Source of the DNA: Candidatus Rifleibacteriota bacterium | GTDB taxonomy: Bacteria; Muiribacteriota; Ozemobacteria; Ozemobacterales; Ozemobacteraceae | Assembly (NCBI GenBank): GCA_905236675.1 | Contig: CAJOND010000036.1 | Span: 1 to 42,619, forward strand | Direction of reading: 5' to 3' | Length of the DNA stretch: 42,619 bases | Shown: one piece after another, positions 24,122-31,841 of the stretch | Layout of the letters: every line of letters starts with the position of its first letter | Position numbering within the stretch: the first letter of the stretch is position 1 | Program-made: the position numbers and the translations under genes | The notes under the pieces: model-generated | Told to the model about the DNA's origin: nothing | The model's database searches: none | What the model saw: only the letters and a program-made list of their open reading frames with translations

Positions 24122-25000
24122 ATGAGTGAAACAAATAGGTTTATGGAAGCCGAACAGTATATGGAGTCATGTCTTTCCTTCTTTTTGATGAATAAAACAG
24201 AAGACGCTCTTAGACTTGCAGATAAAGCAATTGAATGTGATCCAAATTTCGCGGAAGCTTTTAATAAAAAAGGTGATTGTCTCTTGAAGCTAGGTCGAAT
24301 AGAAGAAGCATTAGAATGTTATTTAAAATCTCAAGAACTTAAGCCTAGTATTCAGAACAATTATTATGATTTAGGTCGTACCTATTTGTTACTTGGTGAT
24401 TATACGAATTCTCTTTTAAACTTTAAAAAAGCTTATGATATGAAACCACAGGAAGATATTCATGCCTTCATCGGAAAGATTTATTTTGATCAGAAAATGA
24501 TGGATGAAGCTAAACAGTCTTTTGAAAATATTTTAAAAGATAAGCTGAGTAAAAAAGATGCTATTGCAAATGCAATAAATGCTACTAGCAGCAATAGTAT
24601 GGCAAATTATTATTATGCTCAGATTCTTCTTAAAGAAGGGAATAAAGAAGAAGCTTATAAATATTTTGATAGAATTATCGAAAAATATAATGTTATAGCA
24701 AAGACAAAGAAAAATTCACCAGAAGCGCATTATTATCTTGGCAAGGTAGAATATTTCAAGGAAAATTATGAAGAAGCTGTTAAACATCTTAAGTTAGCTG
24801 TTGAATATGATACAGATGCTATTTATAATCATTATTCTTATGAAATGTTTTATAGTGATGCCGAAGCTTTTGCTGCACTAGCAGAAGCACAGGCAAAACT
24901 CAATCAAACTTCTGAAGCAAAAGAAAATTTAATGAAAGCTTTATCTTTAGAACCTGCTAATCAAGACTTGCTAACTTTAAAAATGAAACTGGGGTTTTAA
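24122..25000 (+). CDS. Tetratricopeptide-repeat protein in the flagellar cluster
   Basis: 292 aa without signal peptide, probably cytoplasmic. At least five TPR units are readable, for example ALRLADKAIECDPNFAEAFN, CLLKLGRIEEALECYLKSQE, LLGDYTNSLLNFKKAYDMKP, EAHYYLGKVEYFKENYEEAV and AKENLMKALSLEPANQDLL, each with the W/L-G-Y-A-F-A-P spacing of 34 residues. It lies 120 nt after flgI and 2 nt before the rod-binding gene, so it is probably co-transcribed. TPR proteins act as scaffolds or chaperones; a role in rod or P-ring assembly is suggested only by position. Confidence 0.88.
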   Translation: MSETNRFMEAEQYMESCLSFFLMNKTEDALRLADKAIECDPNFAEAFNKKGDCLLKLGRIEEALECYLKSQELKPSIQNNYYDLGRTYLLLGDYTNSLLNFKKAYDMKPQEDIHAFIGKIYFDQKMMDEAKQSFENILKDKLSKKDAIANAINATSSNSMANYYYAQILLKEGNKEEAYKYFDRIIEKYNVIAKTKKNSPEAHYYLGKVEYFKENYEEAVKHLKLAVEYDTDAIYNHYSYEMFYSDAEAFAALAEAQAKLNQTSEAKENLMKALSLEPANQDLLTLKMKLGF

Positions 25001-25002
25001 GA

Positions 25003-25323
25003 ATGACTATTTCATCTCTTAGCAATTCTTTGTTGGCCGATAAGATTAGTGAACTACCTGAATCTAAAAAACAGGAGCTAACAAAACTAAAAGAAGCTTG
25101 CTCTGAGTTTGAATCAATTTTCATGCATCAAATGCTAAAAGAGATGCGGAAAACAGTTAACCCTAAAAATACATTAGTTTATGGTGGACAGGCCGAAGAG
25201 ATTTTTTCAGATATGCTAGACCAAGAAAGAGCTAAAGAAATGAAAATAGGTCTTGGTGATATGATGTTTAGACAACTTTCCCAGTCTATTATATCAGTGA
25301 CTAATAAACCAAGAAAAAAATAA
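25003..25323 (+). CDS. flgJ: FlgJ-type rod-binding protein, N-terminal domain only
   Basis: 106 aa. The segment LKEACSEFESIFMHQMLKEMRKTV...YGGQAEEIFSDMLDQERAKEM matches the rod-binding domain of FlgJ (E-x-x-F-x-x-M-L-K-x-M-R, then G-x-x-x-E-x-F-x-x-M-x-D-x-E). The muramidase half found in gammaproteobacterial FlgJ is absent, as in several other phyla, so the cell-wall-opening activity must come from another protein; an M23 peptidase gene lies one gene downstream. It follows the TPR gene by 2 nt and precedes rho by 28 nt. The domain is recognised with good confidence; symbol by family. Confidence 0.85.
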   Translation: MTISSLSNSLLADKISELPESKKQELTKLKEACSEFESIFMHQMLKEMRKTVNPKNTLVYGGQAEEIFSDMLDQERAKEMKIGLGDMMFRQLSQSIISVTNKPRKK

Positions 25324-25351
25324 GTAGATTGTCTGCGAAAGGAAGAAAAAA

Positions 25352-26653
25352 GTGGAAAGTCCTAATCCCACATTTACATATTTACAGCTATGTGATGAAC
25401 CTATAAAGAATTTAAAAGCTGTAGCAAAAGCTATCGGGATTGATGGCGTAGAAAAAATGAAAAAAGGCGAATTAATTCGTGGCATACTTCAGGAACAATA
25501 TGCTCAAGATGGGCTAGCTCTTTCTGAAGGTGTATTAGACATTATGCCGGAAGGCTATGGCTTCCTTAGAACCCATAGTTATGTTCAAAACGACGATGAT
25601 GTATATGTTTCGCCTTCTCAGATTAAACGTTATAATTTATTGTCTGGCGATACAGTAATAGCACAAGTAAGACTGCCTAAAGATGATGAAAGTTATCACT
25701 CATTACTGAAAATAGAAGCAGTTAATGGTGTAAGCTTAGATAGAATTCACCAGCGTGTAAATTTTGAAGACGGAATTCCTGTTTTCCCGACAGACAGATT
25801 TAGACTAGAAACAGGTGAAGAAGATGTTTCTACAAGAGTGTTTGACTTGGTATGTCCTATAGGTAAAGGACAACGCGGTCTTATAGTAGCACCGCCAAAA
25901 GCTGGTAAAACAGTTTTGTTAAAACAATTGGCAAATGCTATTATTAAAAATCACCCAGAAGTTCTGATGTTGATACTGTTAATTGATGAACGTCCAGAAG
26001 AAGTAACAGATATGAGACGTTCTGTAGATGCTGAAGTGGTTGCTTCTACTTTTGATGAACATATTAATAATCATATTAAAGTTTCAGAACTCCTTCTAGA
26101 AAAAGCAAAACGTCATGTTGAATTAGGTAGAGATGTTGTAATTCTATTAGATTCTATTACTAGACTTGCAAGAGCATATAATATATCAATGCCTTCTGCT
26201 GGTCAGACTCTTTCTGGTGGTGTTAATCCCTTTGCTCTTTATAAACCTAAGAAATTCCTAGGGGCAGCAAGAAAAATAGAACACGGTGGGAGTTTGACTG
26301 TTATTGCTACAGCTCTTATTGATACTGGTTCAAAAATGGACGAAGTTATTTTTGAAGAATTTAAGGGTACAGGCAATATGGAACTGCATCTTGATAGAAA
26401 ACTCTTTAACAAACGTATATTCCCATGTATTGATGTTAAGATGTCAGGTACAAGAAAAGAAGAACTTCTTATGGATCCGGAAGATCTCAAGAAAGTTATT
26501 ATTCTTAGACGTGCATTTGAAGACAAGAGTTCTCAAGAAATTGTTGAAATGCTTGTTAAAGGTATATCAAATACAGAAAATAATAAAGAATTTCTCAGTT
26601 TGATTAACCCAAACTATAAGAGTTCTTCAAGTAAAAAAGATACAGAAAACTAA
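25352..26653 (+). CDS. rho: Transcription termination factor Rho
   Basis: 433 aa hexameric RNA helicase that ends transcription at C-rich unstructured RNA. GTG start with AAGGAAG about 6 nt upstream. Order: N-terminal helical part (about 15-55), cold-shock-type RNA-binding fold (about 60-125; DIMPEGYGFLRTHSYVQNDDDVYVSPSQI), then the ATPase with Walker A at 180-188 (APPKAGKTV), Walker B LLIDERPEEVTDM, DSITRLARAYN, and the secondary RNA-binding R-loop region TALIDTGSKMDEVIFEEFKGTGNMEL. No insertion is seen. It lies between flagellar and cell-wall genes with short gaps, so it may share their transcript. Assignment is certain. Confidence 0.98.
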   Translation: MESPNPTFTYLQLCDEPIKNLKAVAKAIGIDGVEKMKKGELIRGILQEQYAQDGLALSEGVLDIMPEGYGFLRTHSYVQNDDDVYVSPSQIKRYNLLSGDTVIAQVRLPKDDESYHSLLKIEAVNGVSLDRIHQRVNFEDGIPVFPTDRFRLETGEEDVSTRVFDLVCPIGKGQRGLIVAPPKAGKTVLLKQLANAIIKNHPEVLMLILLIDERPEEVTDMRRSVDAEVVASTFDEHINNHIKVSELLLEKAKRHVELGRDVVILLDSITRLARAYNISMPSAGQTLSGGVNPFALYKPKKFLGAARKIEHGGSLTVIATALIDTGSKMDEVIFEEFKGTGNMELHLDRKLFNKRIFPCIDVKMSGTRKEELLMDPEDLKKVIILRRAFEDKSSQEIVEMLVKGISNTENNKEFLSLINPNYKSSSSKKDTEN

Positions 26654-26669
26654 TATTCTCTAAAAAAAA

Positions 26670-27353
26670 ATGATTTCGCAAACAAATTCTTTTAGTAAGC
26701 CTATTAAAGCTTTTTTGGTAATTATTGCTATAGGACTTATACATTTAACAGTTCCTTCAACAGAGGTTTATTCGTTTTCAATAAGCTCAAATGAAGTAAA
26801 TTTGAAAAAGCCCTTAGCGGTATATAAGTCATTAAAATCAATAATGGCTTCTGTTAAAACTGATTATCAAATTTATCAGCAAACAGCTGAAGTTTTATTA
26901 AAACAAACAGAAGAAGCTGTAAAGACTTGGAAAATAGTTAAGGTTGAAACAAAAAAAGAAGTTGTTCAAGCTAAGCTTTGGCCGTTAAAAGGTGCTATTA
27001 CTTCAAAGTTTGGAATGAGAATACATCCTGTAACAGGAAATCGTTCTTTTCATAATGGGATAGATATTAGAGGAAAATCGGGCACATCTGTTATGTGCCC
27101 TGTTGATGGAATTGTTGTCGAAACTGGTTGGGCAGGTGCATTAGGTCGTATGGTTAAATTAAAGACCCAGTCAGGGCACACTCTTTGCTTTGGACACTTA
27201 AGTAAAATAAAATGTAAAGAGGGGCAAAAAATAAAAAGAGGACAAATAGTTGGAAATGTAGGGGCGACAGGAAGAGCAACTGGACCTCATCTTCATTTTA
27301 CAGTGCTTTATCACGGAGACTATATTAACCCGATTAAATATTTGAGCAAATAG
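26670..27353 (+). CDS. M23 (LytM-type) metallopeptidase, secreted
   Basis: 227 aa. N-terminal membrane or signal segment (about 12-36; AFLVIIAIGLIHLTVPSTEVYSF), a helical region about 45-95, then a LytM domain: ITSKFGMRIHPVTGNRSFHNGIDI with His128 and Asp132, GHLS with His176, and GPHLHF with His207/His209. All Zn ligands and catalytic positions are present, so it should be an active peptidoglycan endopeptidase cutting peptide cross-links in the periplasm. It starts 16 nt after rho without a visible ribosome site. Placed one gene away from the FlgJ domain that lacks a hydrolase, it is a candidate for wall opening around the rod. That role is inferred. Confidence 0.92.
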   Translation: MISQTNSFSKPIKAFLVIIAIGLIHLTVPSTEVYSFSISSNEVNLKKPLAVYKSLKSIMASVKTDYQIYQQTAEVLLKQTEEAVKTWKIVKVETKKEVVQAKLWPLKGAITSKFGMRIHPVTGNRSFHNGIDIRGKSGTSVMCPVDGIVVETGWAGALGRMVKLKTQSGHTLCFGHLSKIKCKEGQKIKRGQIVGNVGATGRATGPHLHFTVLYHGDYINPIKYLSK

Positions 27354-27401
27354 TCTTTTCGGAAATTTTATTTATATACATTATTAATCGTTTTGAAGCT
27401 A

Positions 27402-27429
27402 TAAATATTTATTCCTTTTTTTCCGATAA
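27402..27429 (+). promoter_or_regulatory. Second sigma-28-like promoter, before the TPR/FlgT-C-like gene
   Basis: TAAATATT (27402-27409), 12-nt gap, TCCGATAA (27422-27429). The -10 matches 7 of 8 FliA consensus bases. The spacing is identical to the element in front of flgI (22836-22863). It lies about 40 nt upstream of the ATG at 27468. Confidence 0.55.
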
Positions 27430-27467
27430 ATAGATTGATTTAGTTTCAAATTTCAGGCAGGCAAATA

Positions 27468-28571
27468 ATGTATAAAAAATATTCTAAAACGCCTTTGAAT
27501 ATAAAGGTTATTAAAGGCATATTTTTGATAGTTATTTTCACTAATTTTTTCTGTTTTACAAAAATAATACAAGCAGCTGATTTGAAACCTGATTTTATTA
27601 CCACGGAAGAAAAACTAGATAGAGCTTTAGATGCATATGAAAAAGGTTATAAATATTACCGTTATGGGGAATTTGAAAAATCAGAAGATTCTTTAAAAGA
27701 AGCATTATATTTCGAACCTAATCTGATAAAGGCACATTATTGGCTTGGTAAACTTTACAGGGAAATGGGAAGATTAGATGATGCTCTTTTCCATTGGGAA
27801 GAAGTGGAAAGGTTAAACAAATTAATTCACGATAGACGAGAAGCTTTAAAGATTCAGAACAATGAATACCCTGATTATATTCAAAGAAAGAAAACAAGCG
27901 ACAAAATTAAAAAGGCAAAACAACACTACGATAACGCAATGGTTCTGCTAGATGAAGGCCACTGGGATGGTGCCGAAATAGAAATGTCCGAGGCAGTAAA
28001 ATATTATCCTGGCAATCCTAAGTATTTACTTACAATGGCTAGAATTCTATGGGATAAGAATGAATACCAGGCTAGTGTAAAGTTTTACAGAGATTTATTA
28101 TTTAGTCGCGAAGTGTCTTTTGAACACTTTAAAGAAGGTGCAGAAAGAATGTTAAAGGCTAATATGGATTATGTTCTTTCGCCACTTGTTTCAAAGCACA
28201 GGTTAAGATTTGAAAAAGAACCAGAATTTATTAAAATAGCAAGTCATTTTGTTGTAGAACAAGAATATTTGCCTCCAGTAGCAAAAGCCAAAATTATAAA
28301 GAGATTAGACGGTCAGGTTATAATCAATATAGGAATGGATGAAGGATTAAATCTTTCAGATGAGTTCAGACTTAAGATGAAAGCATTTAGACCTGGTGTA
28401 GTATTGAAAGACCCCGATAATGGAAAGTATTTAGGCAGAGAACCTGATAAAACAATGGCTAATCTTTTACTAACAAAAGTATATAAAAATACAAGCTGGG
28501 CACTGATTCAAAAAGAATTCGGTACCGGTCTGAAAGCAGGTGACATGATTGAGTTCCAAAAAGCAAAATAA
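27468..28571 (+). CDS. Exported TPR protein with FlgT-C-like end
   Basis: 367 aa. A signal/membrane segment (about 12-36; KVIKGIFLIVIFTNFFCF) is followed by TPR units (ALDAYEKGYKYYRYGEFEKS, HYWLGKLYREMGRLDDALFH, AKQHYDNAMVLLDEGHWDGA, KYLLTMARILWDKNEYQASV). The last 90 residues (AKIIKRLDGQVIINIGMDEGLNLSDEFRLK ... TGLKAGDMIEF) have the G-x-V-x-I-N-x-G-x-x-x-G-L-x-x-G-D pattern of the C-terminal domain of flagellar assembly protein FlgT and related periplasmic proteins. A sigma-28-like promoter precedes it. Its end overlaps smpB by 23 nt. A flagellar or envelope assembly role is likely but unproven. Confidence 0.78.
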   Translation: MYKKYSKTPLNIKVIKGIFLIVIFTNFFCFTKIIQAADLKPDFITTEEKLDRALDAYEKGYKYYRYGEFEKSEDSLKEALYFEPNLIKAHYWLGKLYREMGRLDDALFHWEEVERLNKLIHDRREALKIQNNEYPDYIQRKKTSDKIKKAKQHYDNAMVLLDEGHWDGAEIEMSEAVKYYPGNPKYLLTMARILWDKNEYQASVKFYRDLLFSREVSFEHFKEGAERMLKANMDYVLSPLVSKHRLRFEKEPEFIKIASHFVVEQEYLPPVAKAKIIKRLDGQVIINIGMDEGLNLSDEFRLKMKAFRPGVVLKDPDNGKYLGREPDKTMANLLLTKVYKNTSWALIQKEFGTGLKAGDMIEFQKAK

Positions 28572-29025
28572 CGGAATAAAAATAATTGCTGAAAACAGAA
28601 AAGCATACCATGATTATTTTATCCTTGAAAAACTCGAAACTGGTATAGCATTGGTAGGATCGGAACTTAGACCTTGTCGTGAGGGAAGGGTTGCTTTGAA
28701 AGATTCTTTTGTAGATGCTATCGATGGACAGCTTTGGCTATGTGATGTTCATATAGGTTCAAATATATATTCTAATAGATTAGATCATGATCCTGAAAGA
28801 AAACGTCGGTTACTTGCACACAAACAACAGATTAATAAACTTTGCCAAAAGGTTAAGACTACTGGAATAACGATAGTACCATTAAAATTTTATTTTAAAG
28901 AAGGTAAAGTTAAGGTAGAAATAGCATTAGTAAAAGGTAAAGCTATGTATGACAAACGTGAAGCTTTAGCAAAGAAAGATGCAAAGCGAGATATGGAAAG
29001 AGAACTTGGAGGCCGTTACAAATGA
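28549..29025 (+). CDS. smpB: SsrA-binding protein SmpB
   Basis: 158 aa. Binds tmRNA and delivers it to stalled ribosomes in trans-translation. TTG start (28549), with AGGTGA (28538-28543) 5 nt upstream inside the preceding gene, giving the standard N-terminus MSSKKQNNGIKIIAENRKA. Family signatures: AYHDYFILEKLETGIALVGSE, LWLCDVHIGSNIY, HDPERKRRLLAHKQQI, and TIVPLKFYFKEGKVKVEIAL with VKGKAMYDKREALAKKDAKRD at the C-terminus. The normally conserved EVKSLR-like motif reads ELRPCREG here. It overlaps its neighbours on both sides, so it appears tightly coupled. The tmRNA gene is not in the window. Confidence 0.97.
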   Translation: MSSKKQNNGIKIIAENRKAYHDYFILEKLETGIALVGSELRPCREGRVALKDSFVDAIDGQLWLCDVHIGSNIYSNRLDHDPERKRRLLAHKQQINKLCQKVKTTGITIVPLKFYFKEGKVKVEIALVKGKAMYDKREALAKKDAKRDMERELGGRYK

Positions 29026-30635
29026 GAAAAAGTAAAATAAAGTATCTTGGTTACTTGTTGTTATTATCTTTAACATCAGCATCCTCAGTTTTCGCCGTAG
29101 ATTATATTAATGCAGAAAATTTTGCTGATGCTAACGGAATATCTCACCAATGGTTTCCTATTCAAAAGATGCTTATAATGAGAAAAGGTTTGAATAGTAT
29201 AAAGTTTAAAATAGGAGAATCAACAGCTAAAGCAAATGATAAAGATATTAGATTGAGTGGGGCTCCTAGAATTCAAAATAATTCAATTTATGTTCCAGCT
29301 GATTCTTTACAAAGTGTATTTGCTGGTAGTAAATCTGTTCCAGTGGTTCAAATGAATCCTGTAAAACCTAATCAAACAAATCAGGAACCTAATAATTATG
29401 GCTTCCAAAACAATCAGAGACCGATTGCTGTTACTCCTGTAAACCCTGCTCAAGTTCAAACAATTCCTGTTACAACTCCAGAAAATGTGCCTCAAAAACA
29501 AGATAATGAAGCTATATTAATTGCATTAAGACATAGCGAAAGAGAAGATCATACTCGAGTTGTTCTTGAATTTAGTAACAATGTAACATATAAAAGCGAT
29601 TTTAAAAACGGTATTTATCGATTAACTATAAGTGGTTGTAAAAATCTTATTCCTACTAAGAGAACAAACCCTGTAGGAAGAGATATTGCCAAACTTGATA
29701 TAAATAGCGGAGCTAATAGAGAAGGTCTAATTTTAACTTTTATCTTAAATCAAAAAGAGAAAGCTCCAAATATAGAAACAGTGGCAGATCCCTTCAGAAT
29801 GATTATCGAACTCCCATTAGGTGTTCCTGCACCTAATCAAGTGGCTTCAACTACAACTCCTATAACTACACCTCAAAACACACAAACAGAGGTCGCTGAG
29901 AAGAAGGTTGAAAGCAATGCTGTTAAACCAATTGAAATGGAAAAACCTCCAGAAATTAATATTGAAGTGCCTATGGAAACACTTCAAAATAAATCTTTTC
30001 TAGGGAGAACTATTGTCATCGATCCAGGTCATGGCGGTTCAGACACAGGCTTTGAAATAGCTGGAAGACCTCCTGAAAAAACCATTAATTTGGAAACTGC
30101 CAGATTACTAAAATCAGAATTAGAAAAAGCTGGATTTAGAGCGATATTGTTACGCAATGATGATGTAAATTTAACTTACAGTCAGAGATTAAGCATGGCA
30201 AATAAAAGTGGTGGTGATTTGCACATAGCTATTCATACAGGTGGTTCCATTGATAGCTTAAAACACGGGGTTGCATGTTACACTTTTACAGATAAAGGAA
30301 CATGGCATAATAATGACTCCAAAAATAATATTTTAAACTATGATGATGTTTTTAATGAATGGATTAAAAATACAAGATTTGATTTATCTGAATTTTTAGC
30401 TAAAAAGATTAATTCTAGACTTACTAAGCATTTACCTACAGATAGTCGAGGCGTAGTTAAGAGTCCTCTTCTTCCTTTAAAATTCATAATGAATCCTGCT
30501 GTATTAGTAGAAGTTGGAATGTTGTCAGATAAAACTGAAGGTAAAAATTTAATAAGCGATAAATATAAAAAGGCTATTGCGAAATCAATTACTAATGCTG
30601 TCATAGATTTCTTCAATGGTATTGAATTGAAATAA
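29022..30635 (+). CDS. amiC: N-acetylmuramoyl-L-alanine amidase (AMIN + Amidase_3)
   Basis: 537 aa, exported (signal about 1-25). Order: a copper-amine-oxidase-N-like stalk domain (about 45-102; FKIGESTAKANDKDIRLSGA and SIYVPADSLQSVF), a Pro/Gln/Asn-rich linker, an AMIN domain (about 163-266; ILIALRHSEREDHTRVVLEF), then a Zn amidase (about 326-535) with His337 (IDPGHGGSD), Glu352 (PPEKTINLETA), His405 (HIAIHTGG) and Glu in VLVEVGMLSD. All metal and catalytic positions are visible. It cleaves the amide between N-acetylmuramic acid and the stem peptide, chiefly at septa. The start overlaps smpB by four bases and the GerMN gene follows 17 nt later. The symbol is by family resemblance. Confidence 0.92.
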   Translation: MRKSKIKYLGYLLLLSLTSASSVFAVDYINAENFADANGISHQWFPIQKMLIMRKGLNSIKFKIGESTAKANDKDIRLSGAPRIQNNSIYVPADSLQSVFAGSKSVPVVQMNPVKPNQTNQEPNNYGFQNNQRPIAVTPVNPAQVQTIPVTTPENVPQKQDNEAILIALRHSEREDHTRVVLEFSNNVTYKSDFKNGIYRLTISGCKNLIPTKRTNPVGRDIAKLDINSGANREGLILTFILNQKEKAPNIETVADPFRMIIELPLGVPAPNQVASTTTPITTPQNTQTEVAEKKVESNAVKPIEMEKPPEINIEVPMETLQNKSFLGRTIVIDPGHGGSDTGFEIAGRPPEKTINLETARLLKSELEKAGFRAILLRNDDVNLTYSQRLSMANKSGGDLHIAIHTGGSIDSLKHGVACYTFTDKGTWHNNDSKNNILNYDDVFNEWIKNTRFDLSEFLAKKINSRLTKHLPTDSRGVVKSPLLPLKFIMNPAVLVEVGMLSDKTEGKNLISDKYKKAIAKSITNAVIDFFNGIELK

Positions 30636-30652
30636 TTTCAGGGAATGTAAAA

Positions 30653-31318
30653 ATGGCTTCAAAAAAATCAAAGAAAAATCAGGAAAAAATTCTTTTTATC
30701 CTTATGGGAGTAATAATAATTGGCTTGGTTATAGCTGGCTTCATACTTTTTCAAAAGCAGTTTTATAGCTTATTTAAAGAGGATAATGCTTCAACCGCCT
30801 CTATTAAAACAGAAGAAACAACTAATTTAACTGCAAGCTCTATTGAAAAAAATAATAATATTGTTGAAAAAGAAGAAGAATATATTCCGCAGGAAGATGT
30901 TCAATATTTGAAAATTTATTATGGAGTTAAAGGTAAAGATAAATTAGAATGCGAAAATAAGCGAGTAAGAAAAAATACAATGCTTATTGGACAAGCTCGA
31001 CAAATAGTCAATTCATTATTAGAAAACCCAAGCAATGAAAGATTATATAGAATTCTTCCTGAAAATTTAACTTTGCGTGGACTATTTTATGACTCCGGTT
31101 TATTTATAATTGATTTTAGTCGTGAATTTAGTTCTATATATAATTATGGAGCAAGTGAGCAAACTTTAGCTATCTATTCTATTGTTAATTCTATTACAGA
31201 GCTTGATCCAAAAGCAAAAGTCAGATTCTTAATTAATGGTACAGAACCAGAAAGTGGGGAAGGTCACATAGACTTAAACTCTAAATTATCCAGACTGGAA
31301 TCACTTATAGAAAAATAA
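30653..31318 (+). CDS. GerMN-domain membrane-anchored protein
   Basis: 221 aa. One N-terminal membrane helix (about 13-33; ILFILMGVIIIGLVIAGFIL), a Ser/Thr/Glu linker, and a GerMN domain (about 82-205): YLKIYYGVKGKDKLECENKRV, QIVNSLLENPS, LPENLTLRGLFYDSGLFIID, FSREFS, ASEQTLAIYSIVNSITE and VRFLINGTEPES. GerMN is named from the Bacillus spore-germination protein GerM but is also found next to amidases in bacteria that do not sporulate. Its position directly after amiC fits a cell-wall remodelling role; ligand unknown. No clear terminator follows; the next gene is convergent. Confidence 0.88.
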   Translation: MASKKSKKNQEKILFILMGVIIIGLVIAGFILFQKQFYSLFKEDNASTASIKTEETTNLTASSIEKNNNIVEKEEEYIPQEDVQYLKIYYGVKGKDKLECENKRVRKNTMLIGQARQIVNSLLENPSNERLYRILPENLTLRGLFYDSGLFIIDFSREFSSIYNYGASEQTLAIYSIVNSITELDPKAKVRFLINGTEPESGEGHIDLNSKLSRLESLIEK

Positions 31319-31363
31319 TTATCCTAGGAAAACTAATATTAGCTACTATAAAAAGCAGTTAAA

Positions 31364-31738
31364 TCAGTTTGTAGAAGAATACCAGGCTGAAGAGGCAACT
31401 CCATGCAAAGTGCAGAAAACAACATATGTTCCGTTGTCTCCAGTGCCTGTTGAGCCATAATGGTGATATTCGCCGCCTGCTGGGCAAACGGGTACTTTTT
31501 GACCTGATAAATATGATTTTAAAACTTCTAAATTATCACCTTCGGGATAAACTTTATTTTCAACAAAATAAACTTCAGCTGTTCTTGATATTAGTGATGA
31601 ATATTCAAAACATTTGCTTTGTCTTGCTCTTTCTCGAGCGTTTCTCAAGCTAGGAACAGCCATGCCTGCAAGTATACCTATAATAGCAATAACAATCATT
31701 AACTCAATTAAAGTAAACGCACGTTTTTTATTCTTCAT
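31364..31738 (-). CDS. Type IV pilin / GspG-like major pseudopilin
   Basis: 124 aa. I chose ATG 31738 (AAGGTGGG is just upstream), not the in-frame ATG five codons earlier that overlaps the ribosome site. MKNKKRAFTLIELMIVIAII carries the prepilin peptidase motif with Ala at -1, Phe at +1 and Glu at +5, and continues GILAGMAVPSLRNARERARQ, a classic pilin helix. The short body with two Cys (VPVCPAGGEYHHYGSTGTG ... VFCTLHGVA) resembles the GspG/PilA type of Gram-negative and deep-branching phyla. It has its own strong promoter and is transcribed alone, divergent from an NHL lipoprotein. Confidence 0.9.
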   Translation of the reverse strand: MKNKKRAFTLIELMIVIAIIGILAGMAVPSLRNARERARQSKCFEYSSLISRTAEVYFVENKVYPEGDNLEVLKSYLSGQKVPVCPAGGEYHHYGSTGTGDNGTYVVFCTLHGVASSAWYSSTN

Positions 31739-31757
31739 AATACCCACCTTCATTGTA

Positions 31758-31785
31758 ATTATAACATAAAAAAAATAATTTACAA
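31758..31785 (-). promoter_or_regulatory. Sigma-70-type promoter of the pilin gene
   Basis: Read on the reverse strand: TTGTAA (31785-31780), 16-nt spacer, perfect TATAAT (31763-31758). The -10 lies about 20 nt upstream of the ATG, leaving a very short leader. Its -35 overlaps that of the divergent promoter at 31779. Confidence 0.6.
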
Positions 31786-31807
31786 AACAATATTTATGGG
31801 TTAAAAT
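31779..31807 (+). promoter_or_regulatory. Sigma-70-type promoter of the NHL lipoprotein gene
   Basis: TTTACA (31779-31784), 17-nt spacer, TAAAAT (31802-31807); each box matches 5 of 6 consensus bases. GGAG lies downstream at about 31825, before ATG 31842. The -35 occupies the same bases as the pilin -35 on the other strand. Confidence 0.6.
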
Positions 31808-31841
31808 AAAAACTCAGAAAAACAGGAGATTTACTTTAGTT

